Origin: Roseiarcus sp050010035
GTDB lineage: Bacteria > Pseudomonadota > Alphaproteobacteria > Rhizobiales > Beijerinckiaceae
Assembly: GCA_050010035.1 (NCBI GenBank)
Contig: JBEKLU010000006.1
Location: 27,296-91,295, forward strand
Direction of reading: 5' to 3'
DNA length: 64,000 nucleotides
Shown here: positions 50,564-59,111 of the stretch, piece by piece
Layout: every line of letters begins with the position of its first letter
Position numbering within the stretch: position 1 is the first letter of the stretch
The notes under the pieces: generated by a model
The model's input: the letters and a program-made list of their open reading frames with translations, nothing else
Database searches by the model: none
What the model was told of the DNA's origin: nothing
Program-made: the position numbers and the translations under genes

Positions 50564-51577
50564 TCATTTTGCGATCTCGCGCAGATGGCGCTCGGCGGCG
50601 ATCGGCTCGGCGAAATATCGGCCGTCGTCCAGCCGAGACGCGACGCCGATCTGATCGAGGCGGGCGAGATGCGCCATTGTCACGCTCGACGCCCACGGGA
50701 TGACGTCGCGCACCGCGTCGTCGCAGATCACGTCGTCCAGTTCGCCGAACGACTTGGGGCCCGCAAGCAGGGCGCCGAGCAGCATCTTGTCGCGATCCAA
50801 GATCGCCCGCCGGGTCGCCTCGCAGAGATCGGCGATGGCGGTTGCGCCCCGGCAGACCGCGTTGTGCCCAGGACAGGCGGTTTGCAGCGCGAGGTCCTTG
50901 AGCTGTCGCAGGGACGCGAGGTAGCGGTCGACCCCTCCGGCGTTGGGCGGGTACCACGGCAGCGAGGTGCCGCGCGCCGCCATCAGGTCGCCGGTGAACC
51001 CCAACCTCGATTGCAGATCGACCCACGCGAGATGGGCGATGTCGTGCCCCGGCAGGTGGAACGCCTTGAACCGGTATCGTCCGACCGGCGCCTCGTCGCC
51101 GTCCTCGACGAGCGTCCAGTCGATGTCGGCGCCCGACGCGAACAGCTCCGGCATCGTCGTCTCGCGGAAATGATCGACGACGTCGATGTCCCGATGCCTC
51201 GTCAGTTCCTGGCGCACCTCGCGCGGCAGGATGTGGTGCGCCTGCCACCGGGGATCGGCGGCCTGGGCCCAGCCGAGCGCGGGCACGAACACGCGGGCGC
51301 CGGTGCGGCGGGCGATGGGCATCGCGCCGCCCGCATGATCGGTATGGGTGTGGGTGAGAAGGATTCGGCGTAAATCGCGCTGCGTCTGTCCCCATCGGGC
51401 GAGCGCGACGTCCACGCTGGTCAGCAGTTCTCCCAGGCTCGGTTCGACGCCCAGACCGGCGTCCACCATCACCGAACGTTCGCCGTCGCGCACCAGATAG
51501 ACATTGCACGATGACGGCCAGCCGCGCCGGACGGTGCGCAGCTGAATCACGTCGGCTTCGACGTCGACGATCTCCAT
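50564..51577 (-). CDS. Metallo-beta-lactamase-fold hydrolase
   Basis: The 337-residue protein has the di-metal motif THTHTDHAGG (HxHxDH), FHLPGHDIAHLAWV, LGFTGDLMAARG and CPGHNAVCRG. The C-terminal ~90 residues form a winged-helix-like helical domain (WASSVTMAHLARLDQIGVASR), as in LACTB2/CPSF-like or thioesterase-type MBL proteins. It could hydrolyse a CoA thioester, lactone or similar. ATG 51577 follows CCGAGGGATC; the frame is open upstream without similarity. It lies between the Liv binding protein and meaB. Confidence 0.83.
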   Translation of the reverse strand: MEIVDVEADVIQLRTVRRGWPSSCNVYLVRDGERSVMVDAGLGVEPSLGELLTSVDVALARWGQTQRDLRRILLTHTHTDHAGGAMPIARRTGARVFVPALGWAQAADPRWQAHHILPREVRQELTRHRDIDVVDHFRETTMPELFASGADIDWTLVEDGDEAPVGRYRFKAFHLPGHDIAHLAWVDLQSRLGFTGDLMAARGTSLPWYPPNAGGVDRYLASLRQLKDLALQTACPGHNAVCRGATAIADLCEATRRAILDRDKMLLGALLAGPKSFGELDDVICDDAVRDVIPWASSVTMAHLARLDQIGVASRLDDGRYFAEPIAAERHLREIAK

Positions 51578-51716
51578 GATCCCTCGGTTCCCAGAATGCC
51601 GCCGCGCCGAAGCCGGCGCCTTTGCGACGCTGCCGACGGCGCCGCGCGGCGAGGCTCGGCAATACGGGAGGAGCGCGCGAGGCGTTCCTCCCCTTCGACT
51701 GCGCAACGATCGGCCG

Positions 51717-53060
51717 TCAGTTTTCCTTCGAGCAGTCGCGCGGCGTGATGCCCTTTTCGGCGGCGTACTTGGCCGCTGATTCCTCGATCAACGGGCGCGT
51801 GAGCGAGCTGTCGGCCTTGATCCAGTCGGAGACCTGCACCAGTTTCGCTCCATCCCACTGGTACACCTTGGCCGCGCCGCCGCCCTCGTGATCGAGACAG
51901 CTCGACTTGATGGTCTGCACCAGCCCCCAGGCGCCGAGCGCCTTGAGGCGCGCTTCATTCAGATCGAGATGCTCCAGGCCCCATCGCACCTCCTCGCCGG
52001 TCAGCGGCCTCTTGCCGAACTTTTCCTGCGCCACGCGGACGGCTTCCGTGTTGATGATGCCGTAGGTGACGCCGACATTGTAGAACACCAGTCCCATGCG
52101 GCTCGCATCTTCCAGGTTGCCCCGATTGCCGCCGCCGTAGACGTACTTCTTGATCTCCTGGGTCACGGGGAAGTCGGCCCCGGTCGGAAAGGGGTGGACG
52201 ACGAAGACGCCCTTGGCCGCATCGCCGGCCGGGATCAGATCGTCCTCGGTTCCCGCCCAGGTCACCGCGACGATGCGGTTCGCGGGAAAGCCGACCTTCT
52301 GCGCCGTCTTCAAGGCGACAGCGGGAGCGACCCCCCACTCGCGCAAGATGACCCAATCGGGGTTGATCTTGCGGATTTCCAGCCAAGCCGCTTCCTGGTC
52401 GCTGCCCGGCATCGCCACGCTGACGTTGGTGAGCTCGAAGCCGTATTTCTTGGCCTCGGCGTCCAGCAGCGGCATGGTCTCCTTGCCGCCAGCCGATTCC
52501 ATATGGATGTTGACGATCTTCTTGCCCTTGAGCTTATCCATCCCCCCTTCCTGCATGCCGATGAACTGTATCTTCACGCTGTTGATCGAGAGGTAGTTCG
52601 TGCCCAGGGGAAAGACCCAGGGGAACACCCGGCCGTCGGAGGCGTCGGTGCGTCCCGAGCCGATCGTCACCAAAGGGATGTGGTCGACCGCGACTCGGTC
52701 GAGCAGCGCGTAGATCACCCCGGTGTTGATCGGATTGAAGGACGACGCGCCGGTCGGCCCGTTCTTCTTCAGTCGTTCATAGCACTCCACGCCGCGATCG
52801 ACCTTGTAGGCCGTCTCGCATTCTTCCCATGTCAGCTTCACGCCGTTGATTCCGCCGTCGCGCTTGTTGAGAAGATCCATGTAGTCGATCCATCCAGCCG
52901 CGACGTTCACGCCGAGCGCGGCGAGGGGACCGGTACGCCAGCCGATCAGTGGAAAGAATTGCTCGTTGGGCGCGGCTCCGGCGGCGGTTGCGAACGTCGC
53001 GACGAAGGCGAGCGCGGCCGCCGCCAGGAAACGTCTCGTCATCCATTCCATGCACTTCAT
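51717..53060 (-). CDS. Liv-type ABC transporter substrate-binding protein
   Basis: The 447-residue protein has a signal peptide (basic WMTRRF, hydrophobic FLAAAALAFVATFATAAGA) and the LivJ/peripla fold (WRTGPLAALGVNVAAGWIDY, GASSFNPINTGVIYALLDR, VSVAMPGSDQEAAWLEIRK). It captures the pathway substrate in the periplasm for LivH/M/F/G. GGGAGGAACTG precedes ATG 53060. A 237-bp gap with a hairpin separates it from LivM. It is longer than amino-acid LivJ (~370), as is typical of the aromatic/organic-acid-binding branch. Confidence 0.88.
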   Translation of the reverse strand: MKCMEWMTRRFLAAAALAFVATFATAAGAAPNEQFFPLIGWRTGPLAALGVNVAAGWIDYMDLLNKRDGGINGVKLTWEECETAYKVDRGVECYERLKKNGPTGASSFNPINTGVIYALLDRVAVDHIPLVTIGSGRTDASDGRVFPWVFPLGTNYLSINSVKIQFIGMQEGGMDKLKGKKIVNIHMESAGGKETMPLLDAEAKKYGFELTNVSVAMPGSDQEAAWLEIRKINPDWVILREWGVAPAVALKTAQKVGFPANRIVAVTWAGTEDDLIPAGDAAKGVFVVHPFPTGADFPVTQEIKKYVYGGGNRGNLEDASRMGLVFYNVGVTYGIINTEAVRVAQEKFGKRPLTGEEVRWGLEHLDLNEARLKALGAWGLVQTIKSSCLDHEGGGAAKVYQWDGAKLVQVSDWIKADSSLTRPLIEESAAKYAAEKGITPRDCSKEN

Positions 53061-53171
53061 CAGTTCCTCCCAGGTTTCTTAATCCGCGCGGTCCGTATCG
53101 ATCCGCACGGCCTTGCGCCGGACTTCCCGGCGGTACGAGGTCCGCGTTGCCGTCGCGGCTTCTTCTTGGTG

Positions 53172-53193
53172 GGCGGACGGTGGCGCGTCCGCC
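53172..53193 (-). promoter_or_regulatory. Stem-loop between livM and the binding-protein gene
   Basis: GGCGGAC and GTCCGCC form a perfect 7-bp stem with an 8-nt loop in the 237-bp livM-binding protein gap. No U-run follows on the minus strand. It may protect mRNA ends around the highly expressed binding-protein gene rather than terminate transcription. I see no coding sequence in this gap. Confidence 0.35.
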
Positions 53194-53297
53194 GAAAACG
53201 AGGGTCGCTACGCCGCCGACGGGCGGCCGGTCGAATTGATCCACCCGCGTCCCGCATCGCGCGCCGGCGCGGCGGATCGCGCGTTCGCCGCCCCCCT

Positions 53298-54365
53298 TCA
53301 CCAGGGGAACGGCCACAGACGCAGCTTTTCCTTTCCGGTTTGCCACAGGCGAGCCAGCCCGCGCGGTTCGACGATCAGCAGCCAGATGATCAGCGCGCCG
53401 AACGCGACCTGCTCGACGTTGGCGATCACGCCCTCGTCCAGCGCGTGGCCGACGACCAGCGAACCGGCCACGCTCATCAGGATCGGCAGCATCATGATGA
53501 ACGCCGCGCCGAGGAAATTGCCCAGGATGCTCCCCATCCCGCCGATGATGACCATGAAGAGGATCTGCAGCGACCGGTCGAGATCGAAGGCCTGCGGCTC
53601 GACGGTGCCGACGTAGGCGTACGCCCACAACGCGCCGGCCATGCCGCAGTAGAAGGAGCTCACTGCGAACGCCATCAGCTTGGTTCGGAAGACGTTTATG
53701 CCGATCACGCTCGCCGCCACGTCCATGTCGCGGACCGCCATGCACTTGCGGCCGAACGCTCCGCGCATCATGTTTTTCGCCGCCAGCGCCATCAGGGTCA
53801 CGATGGCCAGAACGAGCAGATAGCGGCGCAGCGGGGTATCGAAGACGACGTTCAGGATGACGATTTTCTGCGCGGTTATGACGCCCGAGTCGCTGTAGTT
53901 CGTCAGCCATCCGAATTTCGTCAGCACCCATTCGGTGGTGAACTGCGAGCCCAGCGTGGCGACGATGAGATAGAAATCCTTGATCCGGTAGCAGCACAGC
54001 CCGAACAGAACGCCCACGATCGCAGCGCACAGCGCCGCCAGCACGAAACCCGCGAGAATAGGAAGTCCCTCGATGCGCAGGATGAAGTTGTAGGCGGCGA
54101 ACGCTCCAACGCCCATGAATCCGGCCGAGCCCAGGGATATCTGGCCGGCGTAGCCGGTGAGCAGGTTGAGGCCGAGGGCCGCCAGCGACAGGATCAGGAA
54201 CGGAATCAGCAATCCGCTGAAGAGATAGTCGTTCCCCACCAACGGAATGGCCACGAACGCCGCCACGAGCAGAGCCAGAAACGCCACCCGATCCTGAAGG
54301 ATCGGGAATATCTGCTGGTCCGCCGCATACGCGGTTTTGAACTGGCTGGCTTCACGGTAGAGAAT
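53298..54365 (-). CDS. livM: Liv-type ABC transporter permease LivM, probable ATT start
   Basis: The 355-residue permease has about ten hydrophobic segments and the family motif GLNLLTGYAGQISLGSAGFMGVGA, with the EAA-like loop KCMAVRDMDVAASVIGINVFR. The N-terminus YREASQFKTAYAADQQIFP is a conserved feature of this LivM branch, yet no ATG, GTG or TTG lies before it in frame near livH. The only candidate is ATT at 54365-54363, two bases after the livH stop, behind GAAAGGA. The next usable GTG would remove ~25 conserved residues. I therefore propose the rare start ATT, or a sequence error at this codon. Confidence 0.8.
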   Translation of the reverse strand: MLYREASQFKTAYAADQQIFPILQDRVAFLALLVAAFVAIPLVGNDYLFSGLLIPFLILSLAALGLNLLTGYAGQISLGSAGFMGVGAFAAYNFILRIEGLPILAGFVLAALCAAIVGVLFGLCCYRIKDFYLIVATLGSQFTTEWVLTKFGWLTNYSDSGVITAQKIVILNVVFDTPLRRYLLVLAIVTLMALAAKNMMRGAFGRKCMAVRDMDVAASVIGINVFRTKLMAFAVSSFYCGMAGALWAYAYVGTVEPQAFDLDRSLQILFMVIIGGMGSILGNFLGAAFIMMLPILMSVAGSLVVGHALDEGVIANVEQVAFGALIIWLLIVEPRGLARLWQTGKEKLRLWPFPW

Positions 54366-54367
54366 GG

Positions 54368-55249
54368 CTAAATCCTTTCGATCCGCGGTTCGCCGAACAG
54401 CCCGTTCGGCCGCACCAGCAGAAACAGCATGGCTAAGACATAGGGAAACCAGTTCTCGATTCCGCCCCCGATCACCCCGCCGAGGTAGACCTCGGCGAGC
54501 TTCTCGGACGCGCCGACGATGAGGCCGCCGACTATCGCCCCGGCCACCGAGGTGAACCCGCCGAGAATGAGCACCGGCAGCGCCTTCAGCGCGACGACGA
54601 TCAGGCCGGACTGCACGCCCATGCGCGCGCCCCACAGCAGCCCCGCGATCAGGGCCACGGCGCCGGCGATGCCCCAGACGATCCGCCACATCCTGGGCAA
54701 CGGGATGCCGATCGACATCGCCGCCTGATGATCGTCGGCGACGGCCCGCAAGGCGCGGCCGGTGGCGGTGCGGCTGAAGAAGAGGCCGAGAAGCGCGACC
54801 AACGCCCCCGCCACCAAAGCGGCGAACAAATCGAACTGGCTCAATCGCACGCCGCCGACATCGACCGGGATATCCTTGATCCCCAGTTCGAGACCGAACG
54901 GCCTGGAGCCCCACACCAACTGGCCCAGCCCTTCGATCATGATCGAAAGTCCGATCATCGCCATGAACAGCGTCATCGACGGCTGATTGGTCAGCGGACG
55001 AAGAATGAGCCGCTCGATGGCGACCCCGGCGAGAACCATGACGGCCAGGACAACGACGAAGGCGACCCAGAACGGCATCCCCGCGGCGATCAAATTGACC
55101 ACGGACAGCGCCGCGAAGAACATCATCGCCCCCTGGGCGAAATTGAAGACGCCGGACGCCTTGTAGATCAGCACGAAGCACAGCGCGACCAGGGAATACA
55201 TGACCCCGGCGAGCAGTCCGGCCAGCAACACTTCGACAAAAAACCCCAC
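54368..55249 (-). CDS. livH: Liv-type ABC transporter permease LivH
   Basis: The 293-residue permease contains GVMYSLVALCFVLIYKASGVFNFAQGAMM, given here only as two overlapping family cues: YKASGVFNFAQGAM and GGFTSVAGAIVGGLIVG. RALRAVADDHQAAMSIGI is the cytoplasmic loop that contacts the ATPase. GTG 55249 follows GGAGGAACC; an ATG at 55282 would add 11 Gly/Arg-rich residues and has no better site. It is the first gene behind the 55.36-55.41-kb promoter/operator. Confidence 0.87.
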   Translation of the reverse strand: MGFFVEVLLAGLLAGVMYSLVALCFVLIYKASGVFNFAQGAMMFFAALSVVNLIAAGMPFWVAFVVVLAVMVLAGVAIERLILRPLTNQPSMTLFMAMIGLSIMIEGLGQLVWGSRPFGLELGIKDIPVDVGGVRLSQFDLFAALVAGALVALLGLFFSRTATGRALRAVADDHQAAMSIGIPLPRMWRIVWGIAGAVALIAGLLWGARMGVQSGLIVVALKALPVLILGGFTSVAGAIVGGLIVGASEKLAEVYLGGVIGGGIENWFPYVLAMLFLLVRPNGLFGEPRIERI

Positions 55250-55356
55250 GGTTCCTCCGACTCCGCCGGCACGTCGTTGCATGTCGGTCTCGCGATCCGG
55301 AACTCCTTATTGGTTCCGCCATTCGCGTTCGCGAGCGCTGTGGCGGTTGCCGGCAT

Positions 55357-55412
55357 CCTATAGCACGCTCCGCTCCTTATTCAAGCGCTTGCTCGAATTC
55401 TTGCTCGAATTC
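55357..55412 (-). promoter_or_regulatory. livH promoter with CAAGCGCTTG operator and 12-bp tandem repeat
   Basis: On the minus strand TTGAAT (55384-55379) and TATAGG (55362-55357) are 16 bp apart and form a plausible promoter. CAAGCGCTTG (55382-55391), a perfect 10-bp palindrome, overlaps the -35. TTGCTCGAATTC is perfectly duplicated in tandem at 55389-55412. The reverse complement AGCAAGCGCTTGAAT matches the meaB site AGCAAGCGCTcgcTTGAAT. The divergent TetR gene starts 278 bp away. Confidence 0.65.
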
Positions 55413-55689
55413 GATCGAATGGCCGTTCGGCGGCGCGAGCCGGCCGGTCGGAGCGCGCCCGACTGCGAGCAGCGGGATGGATTTGGGCGCTGAGCTGTCG
55501 GCGCCGAGCCGCGGCGCTCGATTGCAAGCAGATCGCAGGTTTCCAGTAACAGGCGCAGGGGCCGTGACAGAAGCAGCCGAAATTTCCGTTGAATGGTCTG
55601 ATGATCTGTGGATAATGCCATATTTAGCGACGACGTCCGCCTGATTTTTCTTCGGCGAGTGGATTGTCTGCAAAATCGACAAATCGGAA

Positions 55690-56355
55690 GTGGCGAGACG
55701 CGTGTCGCAGAATTTTCAAAAGCCGCCGAAAGATCGAAAACCGCGCGCCGCGCCCGAAATATCGCAAGTCCCCCAGAAGAACGAATCAGTCCGCAAGCAC
55801 GAGTTGCGCGTGGCGGCGGCCAAGTTGTTTCTGAAGGTCGGCTACGACCGCGCCACGGTGCGCGACATCGCCAAGAAGGTCGGTCTTCAATCGGGGAGCA
55901 TCTTTTACCACTTCAAGACCAAGGAAGATATCCTGGTCGACGTGATGAGCGAGGGGCTGCGCCAATTCGCCGAGGCGGTGAATCAGCCGTTGCGCGACGC
56001 GAGCAGCCCCCTGGAGAAACTGCGAGGACTTTTCCTCGGTCACCTCAAGGCGCTGCTCAATCCGGACAACTCCGAAATCGCGGTGGTCCTCTCCGAGTGG
56101 CGCCAACTGTCGCCGCGGTCGAGGCGGCTGGTGGTCAAGCTGCGCGACGAGGTGGACGACGTCTGGAACGAGGTCTTGCGCGAAGCCGCGGCGCAGGGGC
56201 TCGTGCAAGGCGACCTGCGCATTCTCAGACTGTCGATGCTCGGTGCGATCAACTGGTCGCTGCAATGGTATGACCGGCGCGGCAAATTGACGATCGAGGA
56301 GCTGGCGAGTCGCTTGCTGGAAACGTTCGTTCCGCCGGACAGGATTCCGAAGTAG
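55690..56355 (+). CDS. TetR/AcrR-family transcriptional regulator
   Basis: The 221-residue protein has a basic N-terminal tail (residues 1-38), a TetR HTH at about 39-85 (AAAKLFLKVGYDRATVRDIA, KKVGLQSGSIFYHFKTKED) and a helical ligand domain resembling FadR/KstR2-like members (LFLGHLKALLNPDNSEIAVV). A GTG starts the frame behind ATCGGAA. It is divergent from livH, and the CAAGCG-type operators before livH and meaB make it the likely repressor of the mutase/carboxylase cluster. The expected effector is an acyl-CoA of the pathway. Confidence 0.87.
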   Translation: MARRVSQNFQKPPKDRKPRAAPEISQVPQKNESVRKHELRVAAAKLFLKVGYDRATVRDIAKKVGLQSGSIFYHFKTKEDILVDVMSEGLRQFAEAVNQPLRDASSPLEKLRGLFLGHLKALLNPDNSEIAVVLSEWRQLSPRSRRLVVKLRDEVDDVWNEVLREAAAQGLVQGDLRILRLSMLGAINWSLQWYDRRGKLTIEELASRLLETFVPPDRIPK

Positions 56356-56440
56356 GCGGACCGCTTTTCGCGACGGCCAACGCTCGCCCCCGGCACGCCG
56401 CATGACGGTGTCGGCCGCCGAGGAACAATCGATCGGCGGT

Positions 56441-56456
56441 CGAGCCGGGCGGCTCG
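56441..56456. terminator. Short hairpin between convergent tetR and BtuF-like genes
   Basis: CGAGCC-GGGC-GGCTCG forms a 6-bp stem with 4-nt loop in the 103-bp gap between convergent stops. There is no flanking U-run, so it is at best a weak bidirectional terminator. Confidence 0.3.
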
Positions 56457-56458
56457 TC

Positions 56459-57307
56459 TCAATTCGGATCGCCGCCGCCGGATTGGGCGAGGTCGCGTCT
56501 GAGCCGCGAAAGGTAGGAGAGGCCCTGGACGGCGCGGCTGCCGTACCAGGAGACCATTTGGCCGTCCACCAGCGCGATCCGACAGCGCGATCCCTCAGGC
56601 AGAAGGCGGCCGACTTCGGCCAGATGCTTTTGCCGGAAATGATAGGGTTCGCTGCTCAATAGCGCCCAGTCGACCTGATCGAGGCATTCGGCGATGTCGG
56701 GCAGTTCGGGATAGCGGACTGCGCCTTGCGCCGGCGTCGTGTCCCAACCGACGAGGGACAAGGTGCGCGAAATGTAGGTGTCCCGGGACACCGTCATCCA
56801 CGGGTCTCGCCAGATCAAGTAAAGGACGCGTTGGCGGGGAAGAGCCTCCGTCTCCCGGGCCACGGCCTGGTAGGCTTCGAGAAACCGCGCCTCCAAAGTT
56901 TCGGCCTGTTGCTGCCGGCCGAAAATGCCTCCGAACAGCCGATACAGTTTGATGTTCCCCTCCGGGTCCAAGGGATGGGTGACGATGATGTGCGGGACGA
57001 ATTCCGACAGGGCCTCGGCCACCCACCTTGGATTCTCGTCCACGTTGAGCACGGCATGGGTGGGCCGGAGTTCGCGGATTTTCTCAATATCGACATCCTT
57101 GGTTCCGCCCACTTTGGGAACGCGCTTCACCTGCGGCGCCGGGCGAACGCAAAAGTCGGTGCGACCCACCAGACTTTCCGCAAGGCCCAAATCGAACAGC
57201 AGTTCGGTGATGCTGGGAACCAGGCAAACGATGCGAAAGGGCGGGACGGCGACGGGATGTAAGGCGCCGACGTCGTCGGGCCAATAGGCGGCGAGTGACG
57301 GGTGCAT
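56459..57307 (-). CDS. Helical-backbone metal receptor (BtuF-like) domain protein without signal peptide
   Basis: The 282-residue protein matches the class-III periplasmic-binding fold of BtuF: IVCLVPSITELLFDLGL, VPKVGGTKDVDIEKIRELRP, GWDTTPAQGAVRYPELP and VDWALLSSEPYHFRQKH. BtuF itself is periplasmic, but here the N-terminus is MHPSLAAYWPDDVGALHPVA, with no signal peptide. ATG 57307 follows CAAAGGATCTTC, which fixes that start. A cytoplasmic cobalamin or corrinoid-binding role is conceivable given the B12 mutase cluster next door, but such genes also occur alone. It is convergent with the TetR gene. Confidence 0.75.
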   Translation of the reverse strand: MHPSLAAYWPDDVGALHPVAVPPFRIVCLVPSITELLFDLGLAESLVGRTDFCVRPAPQVKRVPKVGGTKDVDIEKIRELRPTHAVLNVDENPRWVAEALSEFVPHIIVTHPLDPEGNIKLYRLFGGIFGRQQQAETLEARFLEAYQAVARETEALPRQRVLYLIWRDPWMTVSRDTYISRTLSLVGWDTTPAQGAVRYPELPDIAECLDQVDWALLSSEPYHFRQKHLAEVGRLLPEGSRCRIALVDGQMVSWYGSRAVQGLSYLSRLRRDLAQSGGGDPN

Positions 57308-57623
57308 GAAGATCCTTTGACCTGACGCTGAGCCTTCGACCTTGCCGCGGAGGCGCCGGGACGGACCGCCGCGGGAAACACGCTCGTCCATTTGGCTCGA
57401 CGGTTCTGCGGCCGAACCGTCCGACGCAAGAAATTCTCTCTCGTCTTCTCCGCGCGCCGCCGGGGACCAACGCGCGAACTCTTCCATCGCAGAGATTCCC
57501 ACTTCAAATCTGGCGCAATTTTGGCGCGCCGGTCGGGCAAGCGGTGCTATGGCGACGGCAAATCTGGTCGCCCCATCCCCGCTCCTTAACCCGAAATTAT
57601 CGCGCCTTTGCCAAGCTCGGCGC
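57308..57623. other. Divergent intergenic region before the membrane protein
   Basis: The 316 bp separate divergent genes. Open frames run through it, but they show no family similarity and no good ribosome-binding site at their upstream starts. A patch of AT-richer sequence lies near 57495-57560 and probably holds a promoter, but I cannot place boxes. No repeat or hairpin stands out. Confidence 0.4.
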
Positions 57624-59111
57624 ATGTCGATCGCGCTTCGCCTCGCCTCCCAACCCGCCGACGCGGCGCGCGCCGCCGCGAGCCCGGCCGAGCCGGCGCC
57701 GCTGATCATCGCGGTCGCGGTCGTCGCGCTCGCCGCATTTTCTCCGGCCGTGCTCAACGACGGCGACACCTGGCTGCACCTGGCGACCGGCGAGTGGATT
57801 TTCCAGCACGGCGCGATCCCGCGCGCCGATCCCTTCTCCTTCACCTTCGCCGGCGCGCCGTGGACGGCGCACGAATGGCTCTCGGAGGCTCTCCTGGCGC
57901 TCGCCTTTCGCGCCGCCGGATGGAGCGGCGTCACGCTGCTGGCGGCGGCGGCGGCGGGCCTGGCGACCTTCGTCATGGCGAGACGCGCGGCGCGCGATCT
58001 CGCCGGAATTCCCCTTCTCGCCGTGGCGGCGCTGAGCGCCGGCCTCATCGCGCCGGGCCTGCTGGCGCGCCCGCACATTCTCGCGCTGCCGGCGCTGGCG
58101 CTGTGGTGCGACGGCCTCTTACGGGCGCGCGAGCGCGGCCGCGCCCCCTCGCTTTGGCTCCTGCCGCTGATGACGCTGTGGGCCAATCTGCACGGCGGCT
58201 TCGCCTTCGGCCTCGCGCTGATCGCGCCCTTCGCGCTCGAAGCGTGGCTCGCGACGCCGCATGAGCGCCGCCTCGCCGTCGCCGGAGACTGGGGCGCCTT
58301 CGCTCTGGTGAGCGTCGGCGCCGCGACGCTGACGCCTTTGGGCGTCGCGGGGCTGCTGTTCCCCTTCAAGCTGCTCGGCATCACGCACCTCGGCGAAATC
58401 GGGGAATGGCGGCCGGAGAACTTCGCCCATCCCGGCCCGCTGGAGATCGCGCTGCTGGCGCTGATCGCGCTGGCGCTGACGCGGCCGCTCGCCGTTCCCC
58501 TGGTGCGCGCGGCGGTGCTCGTCGGGCTGGTCCACCTGTCGTTGCAGCACGCGCGCCACGAGATGCTGCTGGCGATGGTCGCACCTATGCTGCTCGCCGA
58601 GCCGATCGCCCGCGCGCTCGGCGCGCCGGCCGCGTCCGCGCCGCGGCCGACGTGGGCGCCGTTCCTGGCCGTGGCGACGGTCGCGCTGTTGCTGGTCGCC
58701 GCGCGCCTCGCCCTGCCGATCGCCCGCGTGGACGGACCCACGGCGCCGATCGCGGCGTTGCGCGCCGTTCCCGCCGCGTTGCGCGAACGGCCCGTGTTCA
58801 ACGAATACGCCTTCGGCGGCTATCTCATCGCCTCGAATGTGCGCCCATTCATCGACGGCCGCGCCGACATGTACGGCGACGCCTTCCTCGGCCTCTACGC
58901 CCGCATCGTCGACGGCGACGCGAACGCGCTCGAAGCGACGCTGAAGCGCTACGACGTCGCCTGGACGATCTTCGCGCCGAAAGAGCGCGTCGTCGCGCTG
59001 ATGGACCGCGAACCCGGCTGGCGGCGGCTCTACGCCGACGGCTTCGCGGTGGTGCACGTGCGCGACGGCGCCGACGCGCCGGCGGGAGTGGAAGGCTTGC
59101 GCGGAGATTGA
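57624..59111 (+). CDS. Polytopic membrane protein, possible glycosyltransferase-like
   Basis: The 495-residue protein has about ten to eleven hydrophobic segments. The first periplasmic loop carries VLNDGDTWLHLATGEWIFQH and PWTAHEWLSEALLALAF, with Asp and His/Glu residues arranged as in GT-C-type enzymes or their relatives of unknown function. The C-terminal ~120 residues form a soluble part (RPVFNEYAFGGYLIAS, FIDGRADMYGD). I recognise this as a widespread membrane family of unassigned function rather than a named enzyme. ATG 57624 is preceded by no strong Shine-Dalgarno, so the start is uncertain. Codon use is extremely GC-rich compared with the catabolic clusters. Confidence 0.7.
   Translation: MSIALRLASQPADAARAAASPAEPAPLIIAVAVVALAAFSPAVLNDGDTWLHLATGEWIFQHGAIPRADPFSFTFAGAPWTAHEWLSEALLALAFRAAGWSGVTLLAAAAAGLATFVMARRAARDLAGIPLLAVAALSAGLIAPGLLARPHILALPALALWCDGLLRARERGRAPSLWLLPLMTLWANLHGGFAFGLALIAPFALEAWLATPHERRLAVAGDWGAFALVSVGAATLTPLGVAGLLFPFKLLGITHLGEIGEWRPENFAHPGPLEIALLALIALALTRPLAVPLVRAAVLVGLVHLSLQHARHEMLLAMVAPMLLAEPIARALGAPAASAPRPTWAPFLAVATVALLLVAARLALPIARVDGPTAPIAALRAVPAALRERPVFNEYAFGGYLIASNVRPFIDGRADMYGDAFLGLYARIVDGDANALEATLKRYDVAWTIFAPKERVVALMDREPGWRRLYADGFAVVHVRDGADAPAGVEGLRGD

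Noticed and set aside
51888..54371. An 827-residue plus-strand frame opposite the Liv binding protein and livM
   Set aside because: Composition is Arg/Asp/His-rich without motifs, and the opposite strand encodes clear transporter proteins.
57342..57623. In-frame N-terminal extension of the polytopic membrane protein
   Set aside because: The extra ~94 residues are Arg/Ser-rich, lack similarity to the membrane part and overlap the divergent promoter region.
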